From: Methanosarcinaceae archaeon UBA470 | Lineage (GTDB): Archaea; Halobacteriota; Methanosarcinia; Methanosarcinales; Methanosarcinaceae | DNA length: 6,110 nt | NCBI GenBank assembly: GCA_002508425.1 | Contig: DAKU01000179.1 | Coordinates: forward strand, 11,035 to 17,144 | Direction: 5' to 3' | Part shown: piece by piece, positions 1 through 5,960 of the stretch | How the letters are laid out: every line of letters starts with the position of its first letter | Position numbering within the stretch: the stretch's first letter is position 1 | Notes under the pieces: generated by a model | Databases searched by the model: none | Seen by the model: the letters and a program-made list of their open reading frames with translations, nothing else | What the model was told of the DNA's origin: nothing | Position numbers and translations under genes: made by a program

Positions 1-326
1 TGCAACAGACTGACATATACAAATACAAGCTGCTGTCCGGATTGGTTTACTACATCCGTTGAAGACCCGACAGAATTGGTATAAACATTTGTTACTGAAT
101 TCGCATCCATAGTCAGACCGAGAAGGCCACTACTTATTTTTTGCTGTTCTTCAGTTAGATTTGAATTGTCAATTACAGTCGCGCTATCTGCCTGATTTGT
201 ATTATTTGTATTATTTGTGTTCTCTTCTCCAATTGCTACAGACAAAGAACCAAATATGACTATACCTGAAATTAGTAAAATTACTGCAAAATTAATCAGT
301 TGCTGAATCTGTCCTCTACAGTTCAT
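1..326 (-). CDS. Secreted or surface protein, N-terminal part (runs off left edge)
   Basis: An open frame of 108 codons plus two bases starts at ATG 324-326 and continues past the window edge without a stop. The protein begins MNCRGQIQQLINFAVILLIS. It has a short N-terminus with one Arg, then a hydrophobic stretch at about residues 13-32, with likely cleavage around Ala31-Glu34, so it is an exported protein. The mature part opens with an Asn/Thr-rich segment (NTNNTNNTN, residues 36-44) that carries N-glycosylation sequons. A segment EEQQKISSGLLGL (about 59-71) and QQLVFVYVSLL (about 97-107) follow. This arrangement resembles the propeptide-like opening of some large Methanosarcinales surface proteins, where a 'ls-dLl-l' segment is followed by 'VYVYI'; that is a weak recollection, not a family assignment. 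An AAGGGG ribosome-binding sequence four bases upstream supports the start. The gene has its own probable promoter, so it need not be co-transcribed with the CobN-like gene. Confidence 0.8.
   Translation of the reverse strand, partial: MNCRGQIQQLINFAVILLISGIVIFGSLSVAIGEENTNNTNNTNQADSATVIDNSNLTEEQQKISSGLLGLTMDANSVTNVYTNSVGSSTDVVNQSGQQLVFVYVSLL
195..218. repeat. 9-bp tandem repeat coding for Asn/Thr
   Basis: Two exact copies of the 9-mer attatttgt (201-209 and 210-218) follow a partial copy at 195-200. On the minus strand this encodes the Asn-Thr-Asn run just after the signal peptide of the left-edge gene. It is in frame, so changes in copy number would lengthen or shorten the glycosylatable linker without a frameshift. 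Confidence 0.7.
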
Positions 327-330
327 TGTA

Positions 331-336
331 CCCCTT
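331..336 (-). promoter_or_regulatory. Ribosome-binding site of left-edge gene
   Basis: AAGGGG on the minus strand lies four bases before the ATG at 324-326. It is a partial match to the archaeal Shine-Dalgarno sequence. It favours this ATG over the upstream ATG at 340-342, which is in another frame. Confidence 0.5.
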
Positions 337-387
337 AACCATAAATAGTTGTGAAGAATCTTCCCAAAAGAAAGATCAATGTGTAAT

Positions 388-400
388 CAATATACTTTCT
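388..400 (-). promoter_or_regulatory. Probable archaeal promoter (BRE/TATA) for left-edge gene
   Basis: The minus strand reads AGAAAGTATATTG: a purine/A-rich stretch resembling a TFB-recognition element followed by a TATA-like TATATT. Initiation about 25 bases downstream would fall near 366-370 and give a leader of roughly 40 nucleotides before the ATG at 326. Other A/T-rich boxes at about 341-349 and 435-450 are possible alternatives. Confidence 0.35.
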
Positions 401-517
401 GGGGTATGTCATAAGAGTTTAAGTAAGTAATCTTAAATTATATTTTATTTTTCATATTAGTAGATTAATAACAAGTGGAAATATGAAAACAACATTGAAT
501 AATTATTAATCGAATAC

Positions 518-565
518 AGCAGAACACTCACCAAAGAAATTGGCCTATCCAATGAGTGTTCTGCT
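518..565. terminator. Perfect 13-bp inverted repeat in intergenic region, possible terminator
   Basis: The arms agcagaacactca (518-530) and tgagtgttctgct (553-565) are exact reverse complements around a 22-base loop. The loop can fold further in two mutually exclusive ways: ccaa (531-534) with ttgg (540-543), or ttgg with ccaa (549-552). The element sits 65 bases past the stop of the CobN-like gene, so it may act as a backup terminator or 3'-end stabiliser. On the minus strand no T-run follows directly; on the plus strand TTTTCGGTTT does. No plus-strand gene ends here, so its orientation is unclear. Confidence 0.5.
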
Positions 566-589
566 TTTCGGTTTATACCTCATTTATAC

Positions 590-597
590 TTATATAA
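590..597. promoter_or_regulatory. Palindromic TATA-like box in intergenic region
   Basis: TTATATAA is self-complementary and reads as a TATA box on both strands. On the minus strand, initiation about 25 bases downstream would fall at about 565-570, just before the 13-bp inverted repeat. On the plus strand it would start a transcript antisense to the 3' end of the CobN-like gene. It may be chance in AT-rich DNA. Confidence 0.25.
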
Positions 598-611
598 TTC
601 AGAAAGGCATT

Positions 612-621
612 AAAAAAGAAA
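612..621 (-). terminator. Oligo-T terminator of the CobN-like gene
   Basis: The minus strand reads TTTCTTTTTT starting eight bases after the TGA stop (630-632). Short T-rich runs just past the stop are the usual termination signal in Euryarchaeota and need no hairpin. The inverted repeat further downstream could act as a second signal. Confidence 0.5.
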
Positions 622-629
622 CAGCCTTA

Positions 630-3600
630 TCACATTTTCCTCCGTTTGATGAATCCTAAAAACACAGCACCTGAAGCAAGCAGGACTAGCAGAGCACCTA
701 CAATATCCGCACCTGAAAGACTTATTGAAGAGGATTCGGGTTTATTCTCCACTTTTTCCGTGGTCATCTCGTATCCTTCAACATAATTATCCTCTGCAGT
801 TGTTTTCATTACAGGCTCCTGCTCAACTAGAGTTCCCACACCTGCATCTGACTGTTCAGTCTGATTACTATTACCAGATTTCTTTACATTAGCTGTTCCA
901 GTAGAACTACCCCCTCCGGATTTTGTATTATCCTCCGATGATTCCGACTGTACATTATCACTGCTGGTGGCTTCTTCTTCGATCCTGAGGAACTCCTCAA
1001 GCTCGCTCTCGCTTACAACACCCAGAGTAGAGGCAATACCTGAAACAAACTCATTATTCAGCAGATTGCCACAAGTATGATGACAACATGTAACACCGTT
1101 ATCAACTACTGATTCAATGTAATCCTGGACAAGGCTTTTCAGCACTTCCTCCGATGGTTCCCAATTACCTTTCCTGATTGTTTCGATCATCCTGGCAGTC
1201 ATAGCCTGATACGCATATGCATTGTTGTTCTTGATCCATTCACTCAGTTCAGAATCACCCATATATGTCTCATAGGCTTTGTCCCAGACATCGTCACTTA
1301 TGAGCTCGGAATCCAATGCTTCCCATCCCCAGAGATTCTCCAGGAAACTCTCCATCTCTTTAGCACCTTCAAAACCATGTTCCTGCATTCCACTTATCCA
1401 AGTAGGATTGAAGTATCTTGCATAGAGTTCATTTGCAATGTAGGTTTGAAGTGTTTCTATTTCCAGGTCGTCAAGATTCTGCAGATTCACCACATACGTA
1501 TCCGGAGCAGTACCAGATATATACTTAATAGCATTGTACAAACCACCCATATACTGATAGAAATCATCAGTATCCAGTGAACCGTAAATACTTGAACTCC
1601 TGCTGTGGAAAATAGCCTCTGTTCCATTAAGGTTGCTTTCAAATATCAAAGAATTATCTACATCTATTACCTGACCTGTTTGCTGCTCAATATAATCAGC
1701 TATGGTTTGTCCCCAGATATTTTCTCCGTAAACATAACTCATCTTGCTGATGTATAATTCTGCAAGTTCTGTGCTATTATTCCATGTATCGCTTGCAGAT
1801 GCTGCATTAGCCATCCCTGTACCATAGGCTCCGTCAGCAGGACCGAATACCCTGAACAATGCAATGTCAAGAGAGAGGTTTCCATCCTGAATAGTTTGAT
1901 TAAATACTGCCTGCAAAGCATCAGTATTTATTCGTACATAGTTGTCCTGTTCATTCTGCTCGTAAGCAAGCCTTACAGCCTGGTCAATGAGTTCTACCTT
2001 CATTGGGAAAGTATCTCTATAGAGACCCGAGATCTGCACTATCACATCTATACGCGGTCTTCCGAGTTGTGATGAGTTGATAAGTTGAATACCCGTAACT
2101 TCATTACCATCATCCCATACAGGTTCAACTCCAAGGAGATAGAATATCTGGGATTCCATTACGCCTTCGTGACGTGTTGATTCTCCTGCCCAGAGTATAT
2201 ATCCCACCTTAGTCGGATATTCACCATTCTCTGCATAGTATTCCGCAAGCCACTGGTCAACAAGGGCCTTTCCTTCTTCCCATGCCTGCTTTGTGGGGAG
2301 AAGCTGCTCATCAAAGGCATAGAAGTTTCTGCCCGAAGGAAGTGTTTCAGGACGAAGTACCGGATCTCCTCCAATATTTGCTTCAATATATTCTCCATCC
2401 ATGGCCCTGAGTATCTGTTTTATCTCATTATCGGATTCTGAGAGAAGTTCTGTATAATTAAGTGCAGTATTGAGTTCGTCATCTATATCTGTTGAAGTTG
2501 AACCCAGTATCTGAATTTGTGCTTCACCGGAACTCATGTTCTCAAGAATAACTTTTGATAGAAGTTCACAGGATGCATTTTCCGAATTGTTATATGCTGC
2601 AACAAGTGTGGAAAAATCATCACCTAGCATGGAGCTAACCATTCCTACAAGCTCGTCTCCTTGAGGAGCTTCCCCAAGTATATGTAGGCCGTAAGGCATA
2701 GATTGACCTTTAAGATCAGATAGAATGTCATCAACTTCATCCAGGAAATCATCAATAGTCTCGTTATCCTGCGCCAGCGTCATATTTACTTGTTCATCAA
2801 TTCCCAGGTCAATCACCAGATCAATGATCTCCTGCAAATGAGACTGCTTCAAAGATTCTGACTCTGTGCTGGATGTCTGATAAGTAGTTATTTCACTGCT
2901 AAGTACACTGTAATTACCATATAGGCCAGCAGATATAACAGGTGGTATCAAGTGATCGATAATAACTGCATTGCCTCTGCGCTTGGCCTGCATACCTTCA
3001 CCCATTCCATCCATTACATAAGGGTATATCACAGGTATGTCCCCTGCCATGATTGCAGGCCATTCCTCACTAAGGAGACAGAAATCCTTTCCTGGCAACC
3101 ACTCAGCAGTCCCATGGCGTCCCATATTAACCATGACATCTGCTCCATATTCATGTTGCAGCCACAGATAGAAAGCTATATACTGATGATGTGGTGGCAA
3201 CTCCGTATCATGATAGAGTATTTCATTATCCTCCAGCCATCCTCTTGTGGGCTGCGGTGCAAGGATAACATCATCGCTGACCTCTATCTTCGGGATCACA
3301 ATGTACTTTTTGCCATTGTCAGCTGTGTAGACCATGACATCTCCAGGTGCTTCTCCCCAGACAGATATGACCTCTTCCCTTCTTTCTTCAGGCAAGTCAT
3401 CAAACCATGCTTCATAAGTAGCCTGAGGAATAAGCTCAACACTGCCGTTCTCTACAAGTCTTTCAAGTTCTCCCGGAGCCCATCCTCCCACATTAGTACC
3501 CTGATGTACAATCATATCTACCAATTCAGTTTCATTGGGTATCTTGCTTGAATCCACATTATAGCCTGCATCCGTCATAGCCTCCAGCAGGTTGCATATA

Positions 3601-5567
3601 CTGGGCACAACTTCAAGATAAGATGCACCAATGTTGTCTTTTCCTCCTCCGTGGTTGTAATAGATAATGGCTACTTTCTTGTCTGCTTCGTTCTTTTCCC
3701 CAAGCTCAGCCTGAGATAAAGTGCGATTTATCAGCCATTCTATCTGCGATGGTTCAGAGGCATATATTTCCGTACCATACGTTGTGTCGTTTTCCTCAGC
3801 AGCTACCATTATTGGATCTATGAGTCCCATGGTCTCAGGACCATAAAGCCTGAGCATATATTGCACCGGGATCGGAGTAGTAGTATTCTTCCATTCTTCC
3901 AGATCCATGTAACCGTTTAAGACACCATTAATAACAGGCACATTCAACTTGTCGATGTCAAAATAATTGCCACGGTAAAGGAACGATATGACCACATCTA
4001 CCTTAGTGTCAGCACTGTGATTAAGGAAATCGTCCATGGGATCAGTTGAAGAACCATAGCATGCAACTACATTGGCACCTCTTGCTTCAAATCCTTTGAT
4101 AAGCGTGTCCACAGGTTCCATATCCAATGGATAATAAGACTTGTAGAATGCAATACCCACAGTAGGCGCAGCGGAATCAAACCTGTGCCCATCTGTCCGA
4201 TTGACATACCATTGGAAGTATTCACTACTACTGTTAGTGAATAAATTCATAGATGTACCTGTCAAAGAAGGATGATAGATAGCACCTTCTGGTGGTCCAA
4301 TTGGTTCCTGAACGTCCAGATCTGTCCTACCATAGTATTCAGTAGCAAGGTAGAAAATTAGATTATCAAAATTTTCATCATCAGAAGCGCCGTTTAGCCA
4401 ATAATCCTGTAGGTATGACTTAAAAGAAGCCTCATCAGTGAAACTAGATGGAATGAATGGTATACTTTCGTTAAGGTATGTGTTGTAACCAATCACCACA
4501 CACCCATTTGCAATGGCAGCATTAACTGTCTCCTGCAGTTTGTAAGCTGTCTGGGTGAACATGTTGATATAAATTATATCCATCTGGCTAAGATCCTCAT
4601 TACCACTAAGCTTGTCCGCAAGATAGTAACTGGCTGTGATGTTCAGGTTGGAGTTGCTGTTTACACGTGAGACAAAATTAGCAAGTTGCGCATCATGGCT
4701 TGAATATCCTGTTACTATAGCTACGTTCAGATGTGGTGCATTGGATAATTCAGTGGTTGGGGCAGTATACGACTTTTTAAATAGAACAACAGCCACATCA
4801 GCCCTGCTTTCACTTGTTTTTGATACAGTTTTACCGGAGATGGTCGCGCGTTCCAGCGTACTTATGCTATCCAGCAGAGCAAGTATAGCCTCATGGTCAA
4901 CATCATCGTTCTTTCTCATAGAAAGACTGAGGTCTGCTAGCGATTGCCCATCCTGTATAGTGATGCTTGTAATATTAGTGAGCCACATGCCACTCATTGC
5001 AGTACTGTAAACTACTGATTTGAGCAGATAGTTACCACCAGATACGCCTGAAAAAATAAAGTTTCCATATTGATCACTGGTTGTATTGGCATAGAAACTT
5101 CCATCTTCGAGGGTAAGCACAACATCAACATCGGTCCTGTTCTCACCCGTTTTTGAAACTGTCTTTCCTGATACGGTCGCAGTTTTAAGTGCAGATAATA
5201 TTTCTTCCTGGTCAATGTCATCATTTTTCCTCATGGAGAGGTTAAGATCAGCCACTGATTGCCCACCCTCTATGGTAACTTCAGTCACGTTCGTGAGCCA
5301 CATGCCACCCATTGCGGAGCTGTAAACCACAGATTTGAGCACATAATTGCCATTTGCAACATCTGGAAATACGAAATTACCATCTGCATCGCTTGTGATG
5401 TTGCTGACAAAAATCAGGTTGGTTTCTAAGCTGTCTGTCGTATTGTCTTCAGCAGGTGCGGCCATACATGACGGCAAAAGTAAGACCACAGTACATAATA
5501 CTGCGACCAAAAGCCCAAGTATTTTCTCTTTATGAACAGTTCCTATTGTTGTTTTCAAGCTAACCAC
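630..5567 (-). CDS. Membrane-anchored, extracytoplasmic CobN-like (cobaltochelatase/Mg-chelatase H family) protein
   Basis: This is a 1645-residue protein. Residues 16-32 are the hydrophobic core of a signal peptide; cleavage is probably near Ala36-Ala39, and LPSC (31-34) is a lipobox-like alternative. Residues 47-266 hold two and a quarter copies of a carboxypeptidase-regulatory-like beta-sandwich repeat. About 280-1515 matches the CobN/BchH chelatase large subunit across its length: AIIYYNHGGGKDNIGASYL (633-651), QPTRGWLEDNEILYHD (772-787), LPPHHQYIAFYLWLQHEYGAD (starts 790), RHGTAEWLPGK (817-827), GEGMQAKRRGNAVIIDHL (856-873), GRPRIDVIVQISGLYRD (1169-1185), FGPADGAYGTG (1241-1251) and DDFYQYMGG (1334-1342). 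CCHHTC (1494-1499) closes the domain. A Ser/Glu/Asn-rich stalk (1528-1615), one helix (1619-1640) and KRRKM follow. About 30 Asn-X-Ser/Thr sequons span the region, fitting an outside location. CobN normally inserts Co into a corrin with CobS/CobT and ATP in the cytoplasm; that reaction is doubtful here. The GTG at 5565-5567 gives the longest frame; TTG at 5556-5558 may be the true start. Confidence 0.93.
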   Translation of the reverse strand: MVSLKTTIGTVHKEKILGLLVAVLCTVVLLLPSCMAAPAEDNTTDSLETNLIFVSNITSDADGNFVFPDVANGNYVLKSVVYSSAMGGMWLTNVTEVTIEGGQSVADLNLSMRKNDDIDQEEILSALKTATVSGKTVSKTGENRTDVDVVLTLEDGSFYANTTSDQYGNFIFSGVSGGNYLLKSVVYSTAMSGMWLTNITSITIQDGQSLADLSLSMRKNDDVDHEAILALLDSISTLERATISGKTVSKTSESRADVAVVLFKKSYTAPTTELSNAPHLNVAIVTGYSSHDAQLANFVSRVNSNSNLNITASYYLADKLSGNEDLSQMDIIYINMFTQTAYKLQETVNAAIANGCVVIGYNTYLNESIPFIPSSFTDEASFKSYLQDYWLNGASDDENFDNLIFYLATEYYGRTDLDVQEPIGPPEGAIYHPSLTGTSMNLFTNSSSEYFQWYVNRTDGHRFDSAAPTVGIAFYKSYYPLDMEPVDTLIKGFEARGANVVACYGSSTDPMDDFLNHSADTKVDVVISFLYRGNYFDIDKLNVPVINGVLNGYMDLEEWKNTTTPIPVQYMLRLYGPETMGLIDPIMVAAEENDTTYGTEIYASEPSQIEWLINRTLSQAELGEKNEADKKVAIIYYNHGGGKDNIGASYLEVVPSICNLLEAMTDAGYNVDSSKIPNETELVDMIVHQGTNVGGWAPGELERLVENGSVELIPQATYEAWFDDLPEERREEVISVWGEAPGDVMVYTADNGKKYIVIPKIEVSDDVILAPQPTRGWLEDNEILYHDTELPPHHQYIAFYLWLQHEYGADVMVNMGRHGTAEWLPGKDFCLLSEEWPAIMAGDIPVIYPYVMDGMGEGMQAKRRGNAVIIDHLIPPVISAGLYGNYSVLSSEITTYQTSSTESESLKQSHLQEIIDLVIDLGIDEQVNMTLAQDNETIDDFLDEVDDILSDLKGQSMPYGLHILGEAPQGDELVGMVSSMLGDDFSTLVAAYNNSENASCELLSKVILENMSSGEAQIQILGSTSTDIDDELNTALNYTELLSESDNEIKQILRAMDGEYIEANIGGDPVLRPETLPSGRNFYAFDEQLLPTKQAWEEGKALVDQWLAEYYAENGEYPTKVGYILWAGESTRHEGVMESQIFYLLGVEPVWDDGNEVTGIQLINSSQLGRPRIDVIVQISGLYRDTFPMKVELIDQAVRLAYEQNEQDNYVRINTDALQAVFNQTIQDGNLSLDIALFRVFGPADGAYGTGMANAASASDTWNNSTELAELYISKMSYVYGENIWGQTIADYIEQQTGQVIDVDNSLIFESNLNGTEAIFHSRSSSIYGSLDTDDFYQYMGGLYNAIKYISGTAPDTYVVNLQNLDDLEIETLQTYIANELYARYFNPTWISGMQEHGFEGAKEMESFLENLWGWEALDSELISDDVWDKAYETYMGDSELSEWIKNNNAYAYQAMTARMIETIRKGNWEPSEEVLKSLVQDYIESVVDNGVTCCHHTCGNLLNNEFVSGIASTLGVVSESELEEFLRIEEEATSSDNVQSESSEDNTKSGGGSSTGTANVKKSGNSNQTEQSDAGVGTLVEQEPVMKTTAEDNYVEGYEMTTEKVENKPESSSISLSGADIVGALLVLLASGAVFLGFIKRRKM
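4770..4847 (-). repeat. Partial third copy of the N-terminal repeat
   Basis: Residues 241-266 (ATISGKTVSKTSESRADVAVVL and the next few) repeat the first strands of copy 2 (TVSGKTVSKTGENRTDVDVVL) and then break off, leading straight into the CobN-like region. It is a quarter of a module. Confidence 0.8.
4848..5177 (-). repeat. Full copy of the N-terminal beta-sandwich repeat
   Basis: Residues 131-240 form the only complete unit: SGKTVSKT, then DVDVVL, TSDQYGNFIFSGVSGGNYLLKS, SAMSGMWLTNIT, and SLSMRKNDDVDHEAIL. The order (Gly-rich start, V-V-L strand, T-D-x-x-G-x-F, G-x-Y-x-L) is that of carboxypeptidase-regulatory-like or Cna-B-like folds, which are common spacers in surface proteins. Confidence 0.8.
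5178..5429 (-). repeat. First copy of the N-terminal repeat, lacking its opening strands
   Basis: Residues 47-130 match copy 2 from the TSD-x-x-GNF segment to the end (VVYSSAMGGMWLTN against VVYSTAMSGMWLTN; SMRKNDDIDQEEIL against SMRKNDDVDHEAIL). The opening SGKTVSKT strands are missing, so the signal peptide joins the middle of a module. The DNA is also visibly similar (gtgagccacatgccac occurs in both), pointing to fairly recent duplication or gene conversion. Confidence 0.8.
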
Positions 5568-5568
5568 C
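5564..5568 (-). promoter_or_regulatory. Ribosome-binding sequence that favours a TTG start
   Basis: GGTGG on the minus strand overlaps the GTG codon at 5565-5567 and lies five bases before the TTG at 5556-5558. GGTG matches the archaeal anti-Shine-Dalgarno sequence. Upstream of the GTG only AAACAAATAC is seen, with no such match. A TTG start would give MKTTIGTVHKEKILG and a protein of 1642 residues. Confidence 0.4.
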
Positions 5569-5616
5569 GTATTTGTTTTGCTATTACGATCGATTAAATC
5601 TAAATTGAGTTAAGAA

Positions 5617-5639
5617 GGGTTACAAGACTATAGTAACAC
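5617..5639. promoter_or_regulatory. Inverted repeat GGGTTAC-N9-GTAACAC in the leader region
   Basis: The two 7-base arms are complementary at six of seven positions, with a 9-base spacer, and lie about 50-70 bases before the start of the CobN-like gene. The half-site resembles the GTGTTAC/GTAACAC arms described for some nickel-responsive NikR sites, but those have 13-14 bases between arms, so assignment to NikR is not supported. It could be an operator for another dimeric regulator or chance. Confidence 0.25.
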
Positions 5640-5680
5640 ATCATTTGCATTTAGAAAGATGTAAGCCATAATCCTAAACA

Positions 5681-5695
5681 CATATTATGAATATG
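5681..5695. promoter_or_regulatory. Dyad CATATT-ATG-AATATG at expected transcription start
   Basis: Two exact 6-base complementary arms flank a 3-base centre, about 20-25 bases downstream of the TATA-like box at 5711-5719. That is where transcription of the CobN-like gene should begin. A repressor bound here would block initiation. AT-rich composition makes chance occurrence possible. Confidence 0.25.
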
Positions 5696-5710
5696 ACCAA
5701 AAACCAACCA

Positions 5711-5719
5711 TTATATATA
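5711..5719 (-). promoter_or_regulatory. TATA-like box, probable promoter of the CobN-like gene
   Basis: The minus strand reads TATATATAA, the best TATA match between the two CobN-like genes. Initiation near 5685-5692 would give a leader of about 120 nucleotides. Long leaders are common in Methanosarcina relatives. No known riboswitch fold was recognised in it. A weaker box (TTTAGATTTAA, 5592-5602) would give a nearly leaderless transcript. Confidence 0.45.
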
Positions 5720-5728
5720 GATATCTAT
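5717..5728. promoter_or_regulatory. 12-bp palindrome overlapping the upstream edge of the TATA box
   Basis: atagatatctat is a perfect palindrome that covers the position of the TFB-recognition element of the minus-strand promoter. It could be a regulator site, or could simply reflect A/T-rich sequence. Confidence 0.25.
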
Positions 5729-5877
5729 TTGCTTTTTAGATAATAAACGAAATGGAAATAGATACGACAATATTATAATTAGCGAAAAAACAACTTATAT
5801 GGAATTATTAAATGATTAACGAATATTTTCAGCAATTGATAATTTACGAAAAATTAATCAATTTGTTCAAGCGAACT

Positions 5878-5913
5878 AAAAAATGAACAACCTTGTAATA
5901 AGTACAAGGTTGT
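5878..5913 (-). terminator. Hairpin plus T6 terminator of the right-edge CobN-like gene
   Basis: An 11-bp perfect stem (5887-5897 with 5903-5913, core CAACCTTGTA / TACAAGGTTG) closes a 5-base loop. On the minus strand it is followed within four bases by TTTTTT (5878-5883). It lies 47 bases past the TGA at 5961-5963. The form is that of a classical intrinsic terminator and separates transcription of the two tandem paralogues. Confidence 0.75.
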
Positions 5914-5960
5914 ATAAACAGATCATTTCTTTTTCAGATAACAATCTTCTAGTCCTACTT

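Noticed and set aside
353..363. Short dyad gaagaatcttc in the leader of the left-edge gene
   Set aside because: It has only five pairs around one central base, and lies in A/T-rich sequence where such dyads are expected by chance.
2159..2398. A 79-codon open frame on the minus strand inside the large gene
   Set aside because: It is in another frame across strongly conserved CobN motifs and has no separate start signals.
2952..3551. A 199-codon open frame on the plus strand
   Set aside because: It is antisense to the most conserved part of the CobN-like domain, has no ribosome-binding sequence of note, and its translation is rich in Cys, His, Ile and Ser without any domain-like pattern. It is a shadow of the real gene.
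4636..5010. A 124-codon open frame on the plus strand
   Set aside because: It is antisense to the repeat region and the start of the CobN-like region, where the real frame shows clear internal repeats. Nothing in its translation is recognisable.
630..5567. Pyrrolysine (in-frame TAG) read-through, considered because Methanosarcinaceae use it
   Set aside because: The frame has no internal TAG, and both visible genes end in TGA.
630..5567. Ordinary name cobN for the large gene
   Set aside because: The family match is firm, but the external location, changed REHD motif and CCHHTC cluster make the biosynthetic gene symbol misleading.
5568..5690. Possible cobalamin or other riboswitch in the long leader
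   Set aside because: The leader is long enough, but no B12-box-like conserved segment or stable multi-stem fold can be seen, and cobalamin riboswitches are essentially bacterial.
5755..5870. Tiny ATG-initiated frames in the AT-rich stretch between the two CobN-like genes
   Set aside because: They are only about 6-8 codons long with no ribosome-binding sequence. The stretch shows no coding signal.
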